A stretch of DNA of 64,000 bases from positions 8,560-72,559 of the forward strand of contig JBBDXJ010000297.1 of NCBI GenBank assembly GCA_040902445.1, written 5' to 3'. The translations under genes were made by a program, and so were the position numbers. This DNA comes from Chryseosolibacter sp040902445 (GTDB taxonomy: Bacteria; Bacteroidota; Bacteroidia; Cytophagales; Cyclobacteriaceae). The notes beneath the pieces are model-generated. The model had not been told where the DNA came from, searched no databases, and worked only from the letters and a program-made list of their open reading frames with translations. Shown piece by piece: positions 50,537 through 58,841 of the stretch (positions within the stretch are counted from its first letter, which is position 1; each line of letters starts with the position of its first letter).

Positions 50537-50889
50537 AAAGTCAATGCTACAAAAAAAAAGCAGAAAGCTGAAGCCGAATGCAAAAAGCCCGCCAGTGCGA
50601 AGTTACGCCATGCCCCAAGGCTCAGTGTCTAACGTGTACCTGGGTAACTTTAGAAATTTTTGAGGGACTTATAAGTTTGATAGCTTGCGCACAGATAAGC
50701 AGGGATTAAGGGGGAACTTTTGATATTTCGGGGTAGTTTGTTCAACTATTTTTACTACCTTAGTCGTTCCGAAAAGACTGGGTTTAACAAACCCTGATAC
50801 CGGTTTTTTCCCCGCTTATACCCGGATGCTCATAACCAGGTCGTTATTTGCAGAGAATCTTATATTAATCAATTAAAAAGGTAAAAGTA
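50537..50889. other. Intergenic region without a recognisable gene
   Basis: This 353-bp gap lies between divergent genes. It begins with a GCAGAAAGC...GCAAAAAGC word repeat (50553-50592), then AT-rich sequence with a small GGGTTT-AAC-AAACCC hairpin (50780-50794). No exact TAnnTTTG element was found upstream of either flanking gene and no ORF here looks coding. Confidence 0.5.
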
Positions 50890-51183
50890 ATGGAGAACAT
50901 CCGTTTAGGGAAACCCTACAAAGTTAGCGAGCATAAACACAAACAGTATCATAAACACTATGAAATCCCCATTCAAAGTTGTGTGGTTGTGCCCGTGAAA
51001 AAATACGGTGATCAAATTTCCTGTGATCTCCGGTGGAAAGATGAATCAGGCGAGACTAAACAACGTGATGATCTGATGTTTAGCAGTGCTTACCTTTTAC
51101 CGTTGGATGCCATGAAGGATTTTAAATTGTACGACCTTTGGGAAGATTATAATAAGACGATCACTTCATCGCTGAATCCATAG
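50890..51183 (+). CDS. Small protein of unknown function
   Basis: The protein has 97 residues and begins MENIRLGKPYKVSEHKHKQY, a His/Lys-rich N-terminus, followed by a compact hydrophobic core ('IPIQSCVVVPVKKYGDQISC') and an acidic end. There is no signal peptide or membrane span. The AT-rich stretch before the ATG, including AAAAAGGTAAAAG, suits Bacteroidota translation starts. Family not recognised; the size, start context and lack of a better frame on either strand support it being real. Confidence 0.55.
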   Translation: MENIRLGKPYKVSEHKHKQYHKHYEIPIQSCVVVPVKKYGDQISCDLRWKDESGETKQRDDLMFSSAYLLPLDAMKDFKLYDLWEDYNKTITSSLNP

Positions 51184-51242
51184 CAGTGAGTGGTCAGTGA
51201 GGATTTTAGTATCCGGCCTGTGTCCCAGCGCCGAATATTTTT

Positions 51243-52313
51243 TTAGTGGGCCTTCCTGATCTTTTCCTCGGCCACTTCTTTCTCTGCCTGATCAGCCTGC
51301 AATTGCTCCTTTTCATTTTCCTTCGTGTCATGATGATTTAAACCTAATTCAACGAGAATGGGAAAATGATCTGAACCCATGGAGGGAAGCCGTTCCAGAT
51401 TGTTGAGTTGGAAATGTTTTGAGCAGAAGATGTGGTCAAGAGGCCAGCGCAGAAACCAATAATGAGCGTGAAAAGTATTAAAAAACCCGCGTCCTCTCCG
51501 GGGGTCAAGCAAGCCGCTCACCTTCAGGAACAATTCAGTTGAATAACTCCAGGCAACATCGTTCAGGTCTCCTGCCACGACTACCGGCAGTTTGCAGGCT
51601 TTCGCTTCTTTGGCAATTGTCAATATTTCCGCATCCCGTTCTGTCGACCTGGGATTTTCCTGGGGAACGGGAGGCTGGGGATGAATGCAATACAGGTGGA
51701 AAATGTCGCCGGCAGGTAATTTAACCCGCGTATGAATAGAGGGTATTCCCTCCTCAATGAGAAATTTGACCTTGGGTTCAAGGAGTTCAAGCCTGGAATA
51801 AAGCAGCATCCCATAAGTATTTTCCAGTGGTTTCATGACTCGATACGGATAGTGCTTTTCAAGTGAAACCAGTTGCGATTTCCACCAGAGGTCAGTTTCG
51901 ACCAGGATAATGATGTCCGGTCTATTTTTTTCAATGCAATCAAGGCAACGCGCAACGTCGCGATTGTCCTGGTAAACATTGCACACCAGTAACTTGAAGT
52001 ATTTGTCTTTAGTTGGAATCTTTTGCCTTTTCATCTGCGCCTTGGCAAGAATCGTATACGGGAAGACCTGATAAAACAAATACAGCGAATTGGCACCGAG
52101 CAGGCAGGTAAAAATGATGGAATGCTTTTCATCCCAGTCAGCTACTAAAAGAAAAAAGATCAAAAGGATAACATTGATCACCAGTTTTTGAGCCCGGGGA
52201 TACTCAAACACCCGGAACATCCAGTTATCATTTCGGATCAAGGGGACCAGACTTACCGCAATGATAAAATAACCTAGAATATAGATGACTATCTGACTTA
52301 TATGCGATACCAT
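51243..52313 (-). CDS. Membrane-anchored endonuclease/exonuclease/phosphatase (EEP) family protein
   Basis: The protein has 356 residues. Three N-terminal membrane spans (~1-90) precede an EEP domain: 'FKLLVCNVYQDNRDVARCLD' (metal-binding Asn), 'PDIIILVETDLWW' (catalytic Glu), 'LPVVVAGDLNDVAWS' (Asp-x-Asn) and 'LPSMGSDHFPILVEL' (final Asp-His pair). All catalytic positions are present. The active domain would follow the third span. Members with this layout may act on lipids or nucleotides; the substrate is unknown. The last ~30 residues are a charged Gln/Glu/Lys tail. Confidence 0.8.
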   Translation of the reverse strand: MVSHISQIVIYILGYFIIAVSLVPLIRNDNWMFRVFEYPRAQKLVINVILLIFFLLVADWDEKHSIIFTCLLGANSLYLFYQVFPYTILAKAQMKRQKIPTKDKYFKLLVCNVYQDNRDVARCLDCIEKNRPDIIILVETDLWWKSQLVSLEKHYPYRVMKPLENTYGMLLYSRLELLEPKVKFLIEEGIPSIHTRVKLPAGDIFHLYCIHPQPPVPQENPRSTERDAEILTIAKEAKACKLPVVVAGDLNDVAWSYSTELFLKVSGLLDPRRGRGFFNTFHAHYWFLRWPLDHIFCSKHFQLNNLERLPSMGSDHFPILVELGLNHHDTKENEKEQLQADQAEKEVAEEKIRKAH

Positions 52314-52369
52314 TTGTTGATCCGAAGTGTGATAGTCTTTATATACCTTAATGTAGAAAACCCCCCTAA

Positions 52370-52411
52370 ACTAAAACAACAGATGAGCCACCTCCCTGGC
52401 TGCATCTGTTG
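52370..52411 (-). terminator. Long-stem terminator of the small gene at 52456
   Basis: CAACAGATGAGCCA (52377-52390) pairs with TGGCTGCATCTGTTG (52397-52411): 14 bp with a single bulge and a 6-nt loop. On the minus strand it is followed by TTTTAGTTT. It ends the minus-strand unit upstream of the EEP gene. Confidence 0.7.
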
Positions 52412-52455
52412 ATCAAGCAATGGTGATTAACCGTTGATTTTATGCTTGAGGGACA

Positions 52456-52650
52456 TTAGGTCCCCCTGATTTCCCGTGTTATCTCGGCTGCGCTTTTTTT
52501 AGATATCCCCAGGGTTTCAAAATCAACGTGTATCCTTTCCATTTCCATATTAGGATTACTAACATCGTTTCTTTCGGGGAACCCAACGTGCAGCTCCGGA
52601 AAATCATTGCGTCTTTTATTCCGCTTGATATTTATCTTGTCATTTTGCAT
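52456..52650 (-). CDS. Small basic protein of unknown function
   Basis: The protein has 64 residues and begins MQNDKINIKRNKRRNDFPEL; the N-terminus is strongly basic. The second half, 'NMEMERIHVDFETLGISKKS' with AAEITREIRG, could form a helix. There is no signal peptide. Upstream, on the same strand, are a 46-codon tail-like ORF and argH; a strong terminator follows. The near-palindrome GTAGTTTAAACCTAC lies just before the start. It is a plausible small gene but with no recognised family. Confidence 0.45.
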   Translation of the reverse strand: MQNDKINIKRNKRRNDFPELHVGFPERNDVSNPNMEMERIHVDFETLGISKKSAAEITREIRGT

Positions 52651-52667
52651 ACGTCTGTAGTTTAAAC

Positions 52668-52808
52668 CTACCGTTGTTTTTTAACCAACGCTACCTGGTA
52701 CTGATAAAATTGCATGCCATAACGGCTTTGGTGAATAAACTTTGCCAACGGTAATTCATCGATAAATCCGATAAAATCGTGCGGAGCTAATTCTACAAGG
52801 ACAATTAT
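52668..52808 (-). pseudogene. 46-codon tail-like ORF between argH and a small gene
   Basis: The frame reads '...APHDFIGFIDELPLAKFIHQ' then SRYGMQFYQYQVALVKKQR and a TAG stop. It has the amino-acid balance of a real globular C-terminus but no start codon: its frame opens from a TGA overlapping the end of argH. I read it as the last ~45 codons of a lost gene whose N-terminal part was deleted up to argH. The parent family is not recognised; a methyltransferase tail is a weak guess. Confidence 0.4.
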
Positions 52809-54145
52809 TCAGATTCCTTCAACAAGTTGCTGATGGCGTGGTGATAGCGGTTAAAGCCAAAATCGCGGATGGTTTTCTCCATGTTGAATGAGATTTCATC
52901 CAAACACAAATTACCAATACTCCCCTCGTGGACATGTTGTACAGTTGTATCGGGATGATATTTACCTTCGGCTATATTCAGCCCCACCTGCTTGTATGCG
53001 TCGCGGAAGGGAACCCCTGCCAACACCAGTTTATTCACTTCTTCCACACTGAACAGAAATTTGTACTTGTCGTCGGCGAGTATGTTTTCCCTGACCTGAA
53101 TATTTTCAAGCATAAGCTGGGTCATCCGAATGCATTCCTTCAGGTTTTGGATGGCGGGAAACAGGAGTTCTTTCAATAGCTGCATATCGCGGTGATATCC
53201 CGACGGCAAATTGGCGGTAACGACAGCCATATCATTCGGCAGGGACAACAACTGGTTACAACGGGCGCGGATCAGCTCAAACACATCAGGGTTTTTTTTA
53301 TGCGGCATTATACTGGATCCAGTTGTAAACTCATCGGGAAACGATATAAACGCAAAATTCTGATTGAGGAAAATACAGGCATCCATGGAAAGTTTCGCAA
53401 GCGTAGCAGCAATATTGGAAAAGGCGCTCGCAACAATTCGCTCTGTCTTTCCGCGCCCCATCTGCGCATACACCACGTTGTAATTCAAATCCGCGAAGCC
53501 CAGTAATTCCGTGGTCAGCTTCCGGTTGAGGGGGAAAGACGATCCATAACCAGCCGCAGACCCCAACGGATTCTTATTAACAACTTCATAGGCAGCCTTT
53601 ACCGTAACGAGATCATCGATCAGGCTTTCAGCGTAGGCACTAAACCACAAACCAAAAGAAGAAGGCATTGCAAGCTGAAAATGAGTATAGCCTGGCAACA
53701 AATGATCTTTGTACTTTTGGCTTTGGATAAGAAGAAGGTCAAACAAATTCTTTACCTCCGTGACTACAAAATCAATTTCCGCCCGCAAGAAAAGTTTCAC
53801 ATCCACCAATACCTGATCATTTCTTGAACGGCCACTGTGAATTTTCTTTCCGGTGTCGCCCAGAAGTTTTGTTAACTCGAGTTCTACCTGTGAATGAATA
53901 TCCTCAACACCATCCTCAACCTTGAATTCACTGCGGTCAATGGAGGCGTAGATCTGTTTGAGGGCTTTCGATAGTTTTTGCAGTTCCTCCCGGGTAAGCA
54001 ACCCGATTGATTCCAGCATAGTAATGTGTGCTAGAGACCCCAGCACATCGAACGGCGCCAGAAAAAGATCCATCTCCCGATCTTTTCCCACAGTGAATTT
54101 TTCAACTTCCTTTAACGAAGTTTTGTCTTTTTGCCACAATTTCAT
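52805..54145 (-). CDS. argH: Argininosuccinate lyase
   Basis: The protein has 446 residues from MKLWQKDKTSLKEVEKFTVG; a 49-codon in-frame upstream extension (to 54292) lacks family character and is rejected. The superfamily signature is at about 274-285 ('TGSSIMPHKKNPDVFELIRA'), and 'HSGRSRNDQVLVDVKLFLR' holds substrate-binding residues. It splits argininosuccinate into arginine and fumarate, the last step of the pathway. It is the last clear gene of the arginine operon, separated from argE by a 223-bp gap with a palindromic insertion. Confidence 0.93.
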   Translation of the reverse strand: MKLWQKDKTSLKEVEKFTVGKDREMDLFLAPFDVLGSLAHITMLESIGLLTREELQKLSKALKQIYASIDRSEFKVEDGVEDIHSQVELELTKLLGDTGKKIHSGRSRNDQVLVDVKLFLRAEIDFVVTEVKNLFDLLLIQSQKYKDHLLPGYTHFQLAMPSSFGLWFSAYAESLIDDLVTVKAAYEVVNKNPLGSAAGYGSSFPLNRKLTTELLGFADLNYNVVYAQMGRGKTERIVASAFSNIAATLAKLSMDACIFLNQNFAFISFPDEFTTGSSIMPHKKNPDVFELIRARCNQLLSLPNDMAVVTANLPSGYHRDMQLLKELLFPAIQNLKECIRMTQLMLENIQVRENILADDKYKFLFSVEEVNKLVLAGVPFRDAYKQVGLNIAEGKYHPDTTVQHVHEGSIGNLCLDEISFNMEKTIRDFGFNRYHHAISNLLKESE

Positions 54146-54295
54146 CTCAGTTGCAAGTTTCCAGTTTTCGGTTTCCGGGTAAAGCCATTTTCTCAATATT
54201 GACTTGTAACAATTAACTATTGAAATCGCTATAATTCTATTAAAATAATTCGTTTTATACCCAGGTACTAAGTAGGGTTTATCCAATTTCACCCC

Positions 54296-54342
54296 GGCAA
54301 CTGCCTGCCCGCCGTAGAAGCTTTAGCGCAGGCGGGGCAACT
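54296..54342. repeat. GC-rich palindrome between GGCAACT direct repeats
   Basis: GGCAACT occurs at 54296-54302 and again at 54336-54342. Between them lies a 33-nt palindrome reading GCCTGCCCGCCG...AGGCGG with a GAAGCTTTAGC centre. The surrounding word is CAACTTGCAACTTGC, so the palindrome appears to have split a word repeat. The outer arms match those of the 29-nt element at 43231-43259. Confidence 0.6.
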
Positions 54343-54368
54343 TGCAACTTGCGACCGGTACCTGGTGA

Positions 54369-55430
54369 CTAAACCTCGAGTTCGTCCAGCAATGCAATAT
54401 AAGTATCAATTCCCTTCACAATTTCCGCTACATATATAAATTCATCTGCGGTGTGAGAACGGGCAGAATCACCAGGCCCTATTTTTACTGAGGGTACGGG
54501 GATCAGTGCCTGATCCGACGTAGTCGGAGAACCATATAACGGGATCCCTAGTTTTTTTGCAACGGCAACCAGGGTGTGGTCTGACGGAATGCCGGAGGAT
54601 CGCATGCGCAGAGACCGAGGAGTAACATGAGCCTTTACATTGTGTTTAATGATCTCAAGAACTTCCTCCAGGCTGTATTGATCTGTCACACGAACATCGA
54701 CTGTATAGTAACATTCAGCAGGCACTACGTTGTGCTGCTTTCCCGCGTGAATTACGGTAGTCGTCATTTTTACCTCTCCCAGTGTTGGTGAAATCTTTGG
54801 GAACCTGTGATTCTTGAGCCATTCTATGTCATTCATTGCTTCATAGATAGCGTTCATTCCTTCTTCACGCGCGGCATGGCCAGCCCTGCCGCGAACGATA
54901 CAATCCAAAACCATCAATCCTTTTTCTGCAATCGCCATCTGACAAAGGGTGGGTTCGCCCACAATGGCGAAATCGATTCGGGGTAACAATCCCCAGATAC
55001 TTTCTATCCCCTCACTCCCGGAAGTCTCCTCCTCGGCCGTAGCGGCTATGACCAGGTTAAAATCCAGATTTTGTTGATCATAGTAATGCAGAAACGTGAG
55101 GATGAGGCATACCAGAGGTCCACCAGCATCATTGCTCCCCAGCCCAAAGAGCTTTCCATCAATGATCTCAGCCTGAAAAGGATCACGTGTATAGGCGCTG
55201 TTGGGCCTTACCGTGTCGTGATGAGAATTCAGGAGGATGGTAGGAAGTTCCGGTTTGAAATTCTTATTACGGGCCCAGATGTTATTTGTCTTTCGCTCGG
55301 TTGGTATGTCAAACTGTTTAAAGAAACCCTGAAGAATGAGAGCGGATTTGTCTTCTTCCTTGCTGAAGGATGGAATCGCAATGAGCTGCTCTAACAGATT
55401 TATCGCTATTTCGTCTGGTTGCAATTTCAT
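54369..55430 (-). CDS. argE: N-acyl-ornithine/N-acyl-citrulline deacylase, M20 family
   Basis: The protein has 353 residues. M20 metal-site motifs are 'TILLNSHHDTVRPNSAYTRD' (His70, Asp72), GSNDAGGP, 'ATAEEETSGSEGIESIWG' (catalytic Glu pair) and a C-terminal 'SDQALIPVPSVKIGPGDSAR' with a final His ('SHTADEF'). In this pathway it would remove the acyl group from N-acylcitrulline made by the adjacent ArgF'-type enzyme. It sits 24 nt after argB. The annotation argE is by family and operon; acetyl versus succinyl preference is not determined. Confidence 0.85.
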   Translation of the reverse strand: MKLQPDEIAINLLEQLIAIPSFSKEEDKSALILQGFFKQFDIPTERKTNNIWARNKNFKPELPTILLNSHHDTVRPNSAYTRDPFQAEIIDGKLFGLGSNDAGGPLVCLILTFLHYYDQQNLDFNLVIAATAEEETSGSEGIESIWGLLPRIDFAIVGEPTLCQMAIAEKGLMVLDCIVRGRAGHAAREEGMNAIYEAMNDIEWLKNHRFPKISPTLGEVKMTTTVIHAGKQHNVVPAECYYTVDVRVTDQYSLEEVLEIIKHNVKAHVTPRSLRMRSSGIPSDHTLVAVAKKLGIPLYGSPTTSDQALIPVPSVKIGPGDSARSHTADEFIYVAEIVKGIDTYIALLDELEV

Positions 55431-55454
55431 ATTTCATTCTGATCAGGGAGAAGG

Positions 55455-56249
55455 TTACGCGGTGATTAAAGTACCCTCGGTTTCTTCTCCGGTATTTCTG
55501 ATAATATCTCCTGCCTCTCCGATCAAAACCTCGTTCACTCCAGCCTGGATAGCAGCATAGGCGTTTTCCAATTTTGGAAGGATACCGTTGAAAAGAGCTT
55601 TTTTTATCAGCAGTTCGTTATATAAATTTTTTGGCATGTGATGGATTACGGAGTCAAGATCATTAACATCCCTGAGCACGCCTTTCTTCTCGAAACAATA
55701 TATCAGCCGGACGCGGTAGTATATACTCAAAGCTACAGCTAACACCGAGGCGATGGTGTCAGCATTGGTATTAAGCATACTTCCCTGTGCATGAGTAAGA
55801 GGCGCAAAGACAGGAACGAATCCGTCTTTCAACAACGCCCTGAGCCAGCCTGTTTTTACTTTCTCAGGAATAATGTCGCCCACAAATCCATAATCGATAT
55901 TTTTTACAGGACGTTTGACCGCCCCGATCACATTGCCATCAGCACCGGTTAGCCCCAGGGCGTTACAACCCAGGCGCTGCAATGAGGCAACGATCTGTTT
56001 ATTGACGAGGCCACCGTATACCATGGTCACAAGATCTCTCGTGGGTTCATCTGTAATTCTTCTGCCCTCCACATACTGCGAGGTAATTCCAAGCTGGTCC
56101 CCGATCCGGGTTGCAATTTTTCCACCACCATGGATGAGAATTTTGGGTTCTTTTATCCCCGCAAAATCCCGGAGAAATCTACTCAGCGATTCGCTGTTAT
56201 CCAGTACGTTGCCCCCTATCTTGATGATGAAAATTCTTTCCATATTCAA
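55455..56249 (-). CDS. argB: N-acetylglutamate (N-acylglutamate) kinase
   Basis: The protein has 264 residues of the amino-acid kinase fold: 'FIIKIGGNVLDNSESLSRFL' (Lys and Gly-Gly for ATP), 'KILIHGGGKIATRIGDQLGI', 'GLTGADGNVIGAVKRPVKNI' and 'NTNADTIASVLAVAL'. It phosphorylates the side-chain carboxylate of the N-acylated glutamate, the second step of the pathway. It is encoded 13 nt after the carbamoyltransferase gene. No long N-terminal helix is present, so it is the non-hexameric, likely arginine-insensitive type (inference). Confidence 0.92.
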   Translation of the reverse strand: MNMERIFIIKIGGNVLDNSESLSRFLRDFAGIKEPKILIHGGGKIATRIGDQLGITSQYVEGRRITDEPTRDLVTMVYGGLVNKQIVASLQRLGCNALGLTGADGNVIGAVKRPVKNIDYGFVGDIIPEKVKTGWLRALLKDGFVPVFAPLTHAQGSMLNTNADTIASVLAVALSIYYRVRLIYCFEKKGVLRDVNDLDSVIHHMPKNLYNELLIKKALFNGILPKLENAYAAIQAGVNEVLIGEAGDIIRNTGEETEGTLITA

Positions 56250-56262
56250 TGCTCCTTTCGTG

Positions 56263-57225
56263 CTAGCTTGATTTGCCCGCCAGTAGCTCGCTCAGGACCG
56301 CCTGGGCTGCCCAAACCCGGTTAGACGCCTGCTGCGTAACAATGCTGCTAAAACCATCGAGTACTTCGTCGCTTAATTCAACATTCCTGCGCACGGGTAA
56401 ACAGTGCATTACTTTTGCGTGATTGGTAAGCAAAAGTTTCTCGTTGGTCAGCATCCACTCCCTGTCATTGCAATAGACGCGGCCATAGTCGCTATAAGTA
56501 CTCCAGTTTTTAACATAAACGAAATCAGCATCCTTAAGAGCATAGTCCTGGTCGTGACTGATGGCTGCACCTTTCGTGAACGACGGATCCAATTCGTAAT
56601 CCTCGGGATGGGTGATCACGAAGTCAGCGTGATCCCAGGTATTGATCCATTGAGAAAAACTATTTGCAACACATTGCGGCAAAACTTTCACGTGCGGTGC
56701 CCAGGTTAGCACGATCTTAGGACGCCGTTTCTTTTCCTTGAAGACCTCAGTGATGGTGATGATGTCGGTGAGGCTTTGCAATGGATGCAGCGTAGCACTC
56801 TCCAGGCTCACAATCGGTATACCGGCATACTTTATGAACTGTTTAATATAGAGTTCGCTGTAATCTTCGGCCTTATTCTTCAGTGTGGGAAAGGTCCGTA
56901 TTCCCAGAAGGTCAAAATAATTTCCGAGAATAGGGGCTGCATCCTTGACATGCTCGACGGTGCTTCCACTCATGATGGCCTCGTCTTCAAATTCCAGAGA
57001 CCAGCCTTCCTGGCCCACATTAAAAACGATCGCTTCCATGCCGAGATTTGCAGCAGCAATCTGTGTGCTCAACCGCGTACGCATGCTGGGGTTCAAAAAA
57101 AGTAACCCGATCCTTTTTTGGGCAGCCATCATCCGGTCTTTGTGCGGGTCGGATTTGTAAGCCAGCGCTTTTCTTACCAGCGCGTTGATATCGGTTACAT
57201 CGTGAACTGAAATAAAATTCCTCAT
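56263..57225 (-). CDS. N-acyl-L-ornithine carbamoyltransferase (acetyl- or succinyl-ornithine type)
   Basis: The protein has 320 residues. The carbamoyl-phosphate motif is SMRTR (47-51) in place of STRTR, 'HPLQSLTD' gives the HPxQ loop, and HCLPVRRNVELS the HCLP loop. The PSMRTR motif and the 'STVEHVKDAAPIL' loop mark it as the N-acylornithine branch (ArgF'), not ordinary ornithine carbamoyltransferase. It makes N-acylcitrulline for deacylation by ArgE. It overlaps argD by 4 bp. The residue at the specificity position appears to be Val90 rather than Glu, which from family knowledge would favour succinylornithine; this needs an alignment. Confidence 0.9.
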   Translation of the reverse strand: MRNFISVHDVTDINALVRKALAYKSDPHKDRMMAAQKRIGLLFLNPSMRTRLSTQIAAANLGMEAIVFNVGQEGWSLEFEDEAIMSGSTVEHVKDAAPILGNYFDLLGIRTFPTLKNKAEDYSELYIKQFIKYAGIPIVSLESATLHPLQSLTDIITITEVFKEKKRRPKIVLTWAPHVKVLPQCVANSFSQWINTWDHADFVITHPEDYELDPSFTKGAAISHDQDYALKDADFVYVKNWSTYSDYGRVYCNDREWMLTNEKLLLTNHAKVMHCLPVRRNVELSDEVLDGFSSIVTQQASNRVWAAQAVLSELLAGKSS

Positions 57226-58343
57226 GCTAGTTCTTCATTCAGGGCGTTCAAAAACATATCTGCTTCCTCTTTGGCCATTGCCAGCGATGGCAACAAACGG
57301 ATGGTATTGGGTTTGGCTTCGCCGGTAAAGATATGACGTTTAAGGAGCAGATTGCTCCGCACATGTTTAAATTCCTCTGGTAAATCAATGCCGATCATCA
57401 GGCCTCTTCCGCGCAAACCGGTAGCCTTGCGCACACCTTTTAGTTTCTCAAGAAAATAGCTGCCTATTTCGGCAGCATTGTGAATGAGATTTTCTTTTTC
57501 CATTACCTCAAGAACGGCCAGGCCCGCCACGGAGGCAAGATAATTTCCTCCGAAAGTCGTTCCCAGCATCCCACTCCAGGCTTTAATATCCGGGTGAAGG
57601 AAGAGGCCTCCGATCGGAAAACCGTTTCCCATCCCTTTGGCTGTAGTGATTAGCTGCGGTTTTATGCCGGAATACTGATGGGCAAAAAATTTTCCTGTGC
57701 GCCCATAGCCCGACTGGATCTCATCCAGAATGAGCAGGGATTGAAACGTCCGGCATTTCGCCTCCATGTGCCGCAGAAATGCGTCGTCTGGCACTTGAAT
57801 TCCGCCAACACCCTGTATACCTTCGATTATCACCGCAGCAACCTCGCCATCCATGACAGCGTCAAAGGCGGGAACGTCGTTCATCGGCACAAAAACGATT
57901 TCATGTCCGGCATTGAAGGGCGCAACAATTTTTGGATTGTCAGTGGCCGCCACCGCTCCGGAAGTCCGGCCATGAAAACTTTTTTTGAAAGCGATCACTT
58001 TTTTTCTACCTGTGAGAAATGACGCCACCTTCAGCGCATTCTCGTTTGCCTCTGCTCCCGAGTTACACAAAAACAACTGGTAATCCGGGTAACCGGAAAG
58101 TTCACCCAGTTTTTGTGCAAAGTCGCGCTGTAAATTGTTTTGAACGCTGTTCGAGTAGAACGCGATCTTTTGAAGTTGTTCTGTGATTCTCTTAATATAA
58201 TAAGGATGCGAGTGTCCAATGGAAATTACGGCATGGCCTCCATAAAGGTCCAGATATTTTTCTCCCTTCTCGTCCCAAAGCCAGGAACCCCGGGCTTTTA
58301 CCGGCGTGATGTTGAAGAGCGGATAGACGTCGAATAGTTTCAT
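57222..58343 (-). CDS. argD: N-acyl-ornithine aminotransferase
   Basis: The protein has 373 residues, a class III PLP aminotransferase. The PLP-binding Lys is residue 236 in 'LITTAKGMGNGFPIGGLFLH'; the cofactor pocket includes 'LFLCNSGAEANENALKVASF' and 'SLLILDEIQSGYGRTGKFF'. It converts N-acylglutamate semialdehyde to N-acylornithine. The stop overlaps the next gene (carbamoyltransferase) by 4 bp, so translation is coupled. Upstream, a stand-alone S23-like gene and word repeats separate it from argC. Confidence 0.92.
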   Translation of the reverse strand: MKLFDVYPLFNITPVKARGSWLWDEKGEKYLDLYGGHAVISIGHSHPYYIKRITEQLQKIAFYSNSVQNNLQRDFAQKLGELSGYPDYQLFLCNSGAEANENALKVASFLTGRKKVIAFKKSFHGRTSGAVAATDNPKIVAPFNAGHEIVFVPMNDVPAFDAVMDGEVAAVIIEGIQGVGGIQVPDDAFLRHMEAKCRTFQSLLILDEIQSGYGRTGKFFAHQYSGIKPQLITTAKGMGNGFPIGGLFLHPDIKAWSGMLGTTFGGNYLASVAGLAVLEVMEKENLIHNAAEIGSYFLEKLKGVRKATGLRGRGLMIGIDLPEEFKHVRSNLLLKRHIFTGEAKPNTIRLLPSLAMAKEEADMFLNALNEELA

Positions 58344-58371
58344 AAGCAGAAAGCAAAAAGCAAAAAGCTAG
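58344..58371. repeat. GCAGAAAGCAAAAAGC word repeat downstream of the S23-like gene
   Basis: AAGCAGAAAGCAAAAAGCAAAAAGC occupies most of the 44-bp gap before argD. An inverted counterpart (TTTTGCTTTTTGCTTCTTGC) lies on the other side of the S23-like gene at 58808-58830, so the gene is framed by the same word in opposite orientations. Confidence 0.7.
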
Positions 58372-58387
58372 CGTGTAAGGTTTAAAG

Positions 58388-58756
58388 TTAGGTGGATGAC
58401 GAATCTTTGCGGACTTTGGTGACCAGACAGATGAGCATGGCTTTTACCTCATTAATTTGTTTATCCATTCGTTTGTATTGATCCTCTCTAAGATACCCTA
58501 ACGCATGCGATAGAAAAGCCAGGTATTCAACTTCTTGAGTAGATCCTAATGAAATCTGAAGATATCTGGCAAAGTCAGATTGAGTGAGTTTTCCACAACC
58601 TTCAGCTAAATTTGTAGGTATGGAAGTTGCTACCCGCCTGATCTGGCTCGTAAGATTGTATTGTTCGATTTTTGGAAAACCAGCAGTTTCTCGATAAATA
58701 AGAAGCACAAGCTCATGGGCTTTCTTCCAAACGATAAGGTCTTTGTAATTTTTCAT
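58388..58756 (-). CDS. S23 / four-helix-bundle protein (23S rRNA intervening-sequence protein family)
   Basis: The protein has 122 residues, the normal length for this family, and contains its full signature: 'YKDLIVWKKAHELVLLIYRE', 'QYNLTSQIRRVATSIPTNLA' then EGCGK, 'FARYLQISLGSTQEVEYLAF' and a final helix. Such proteins were first noted inside 23S rRNA insertions but are widespread elsewhere, and their role is unknown. It sits inside the arginine operon between argC and argD, framed by inverted GCTTTTTGC words. It looks like an insertion into the operon rather than a pathway gene (inference). Confidence 0.88.
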   Translation of the reverse strand: MKNYKDLIVWKKAHELVLLIYRETAGFPKIEQYNLTSQIRRVATSIPTNLAEGCGKLTQSDFARYLQISLGSTQEVEYLAFLSHALGYLREDQYKRMDKQINEVKAMLICLVTKVRKDSSST

Positions 58757-58841
58757 AACAATTAATTTAGAGGGTTACATTTTTTATTAAAACTTGATTA
58801 TCTATTCAGCTCCTTTTGCTTTTTGCTTCTTGCTTTCAATC

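Noticed and set aside
54143..54292. 49-codon N-terminal extension of argH
   Set aside because: The extension has no similarity to argininosuccinate lyase and lacks a better start context than the ATG at 54145.
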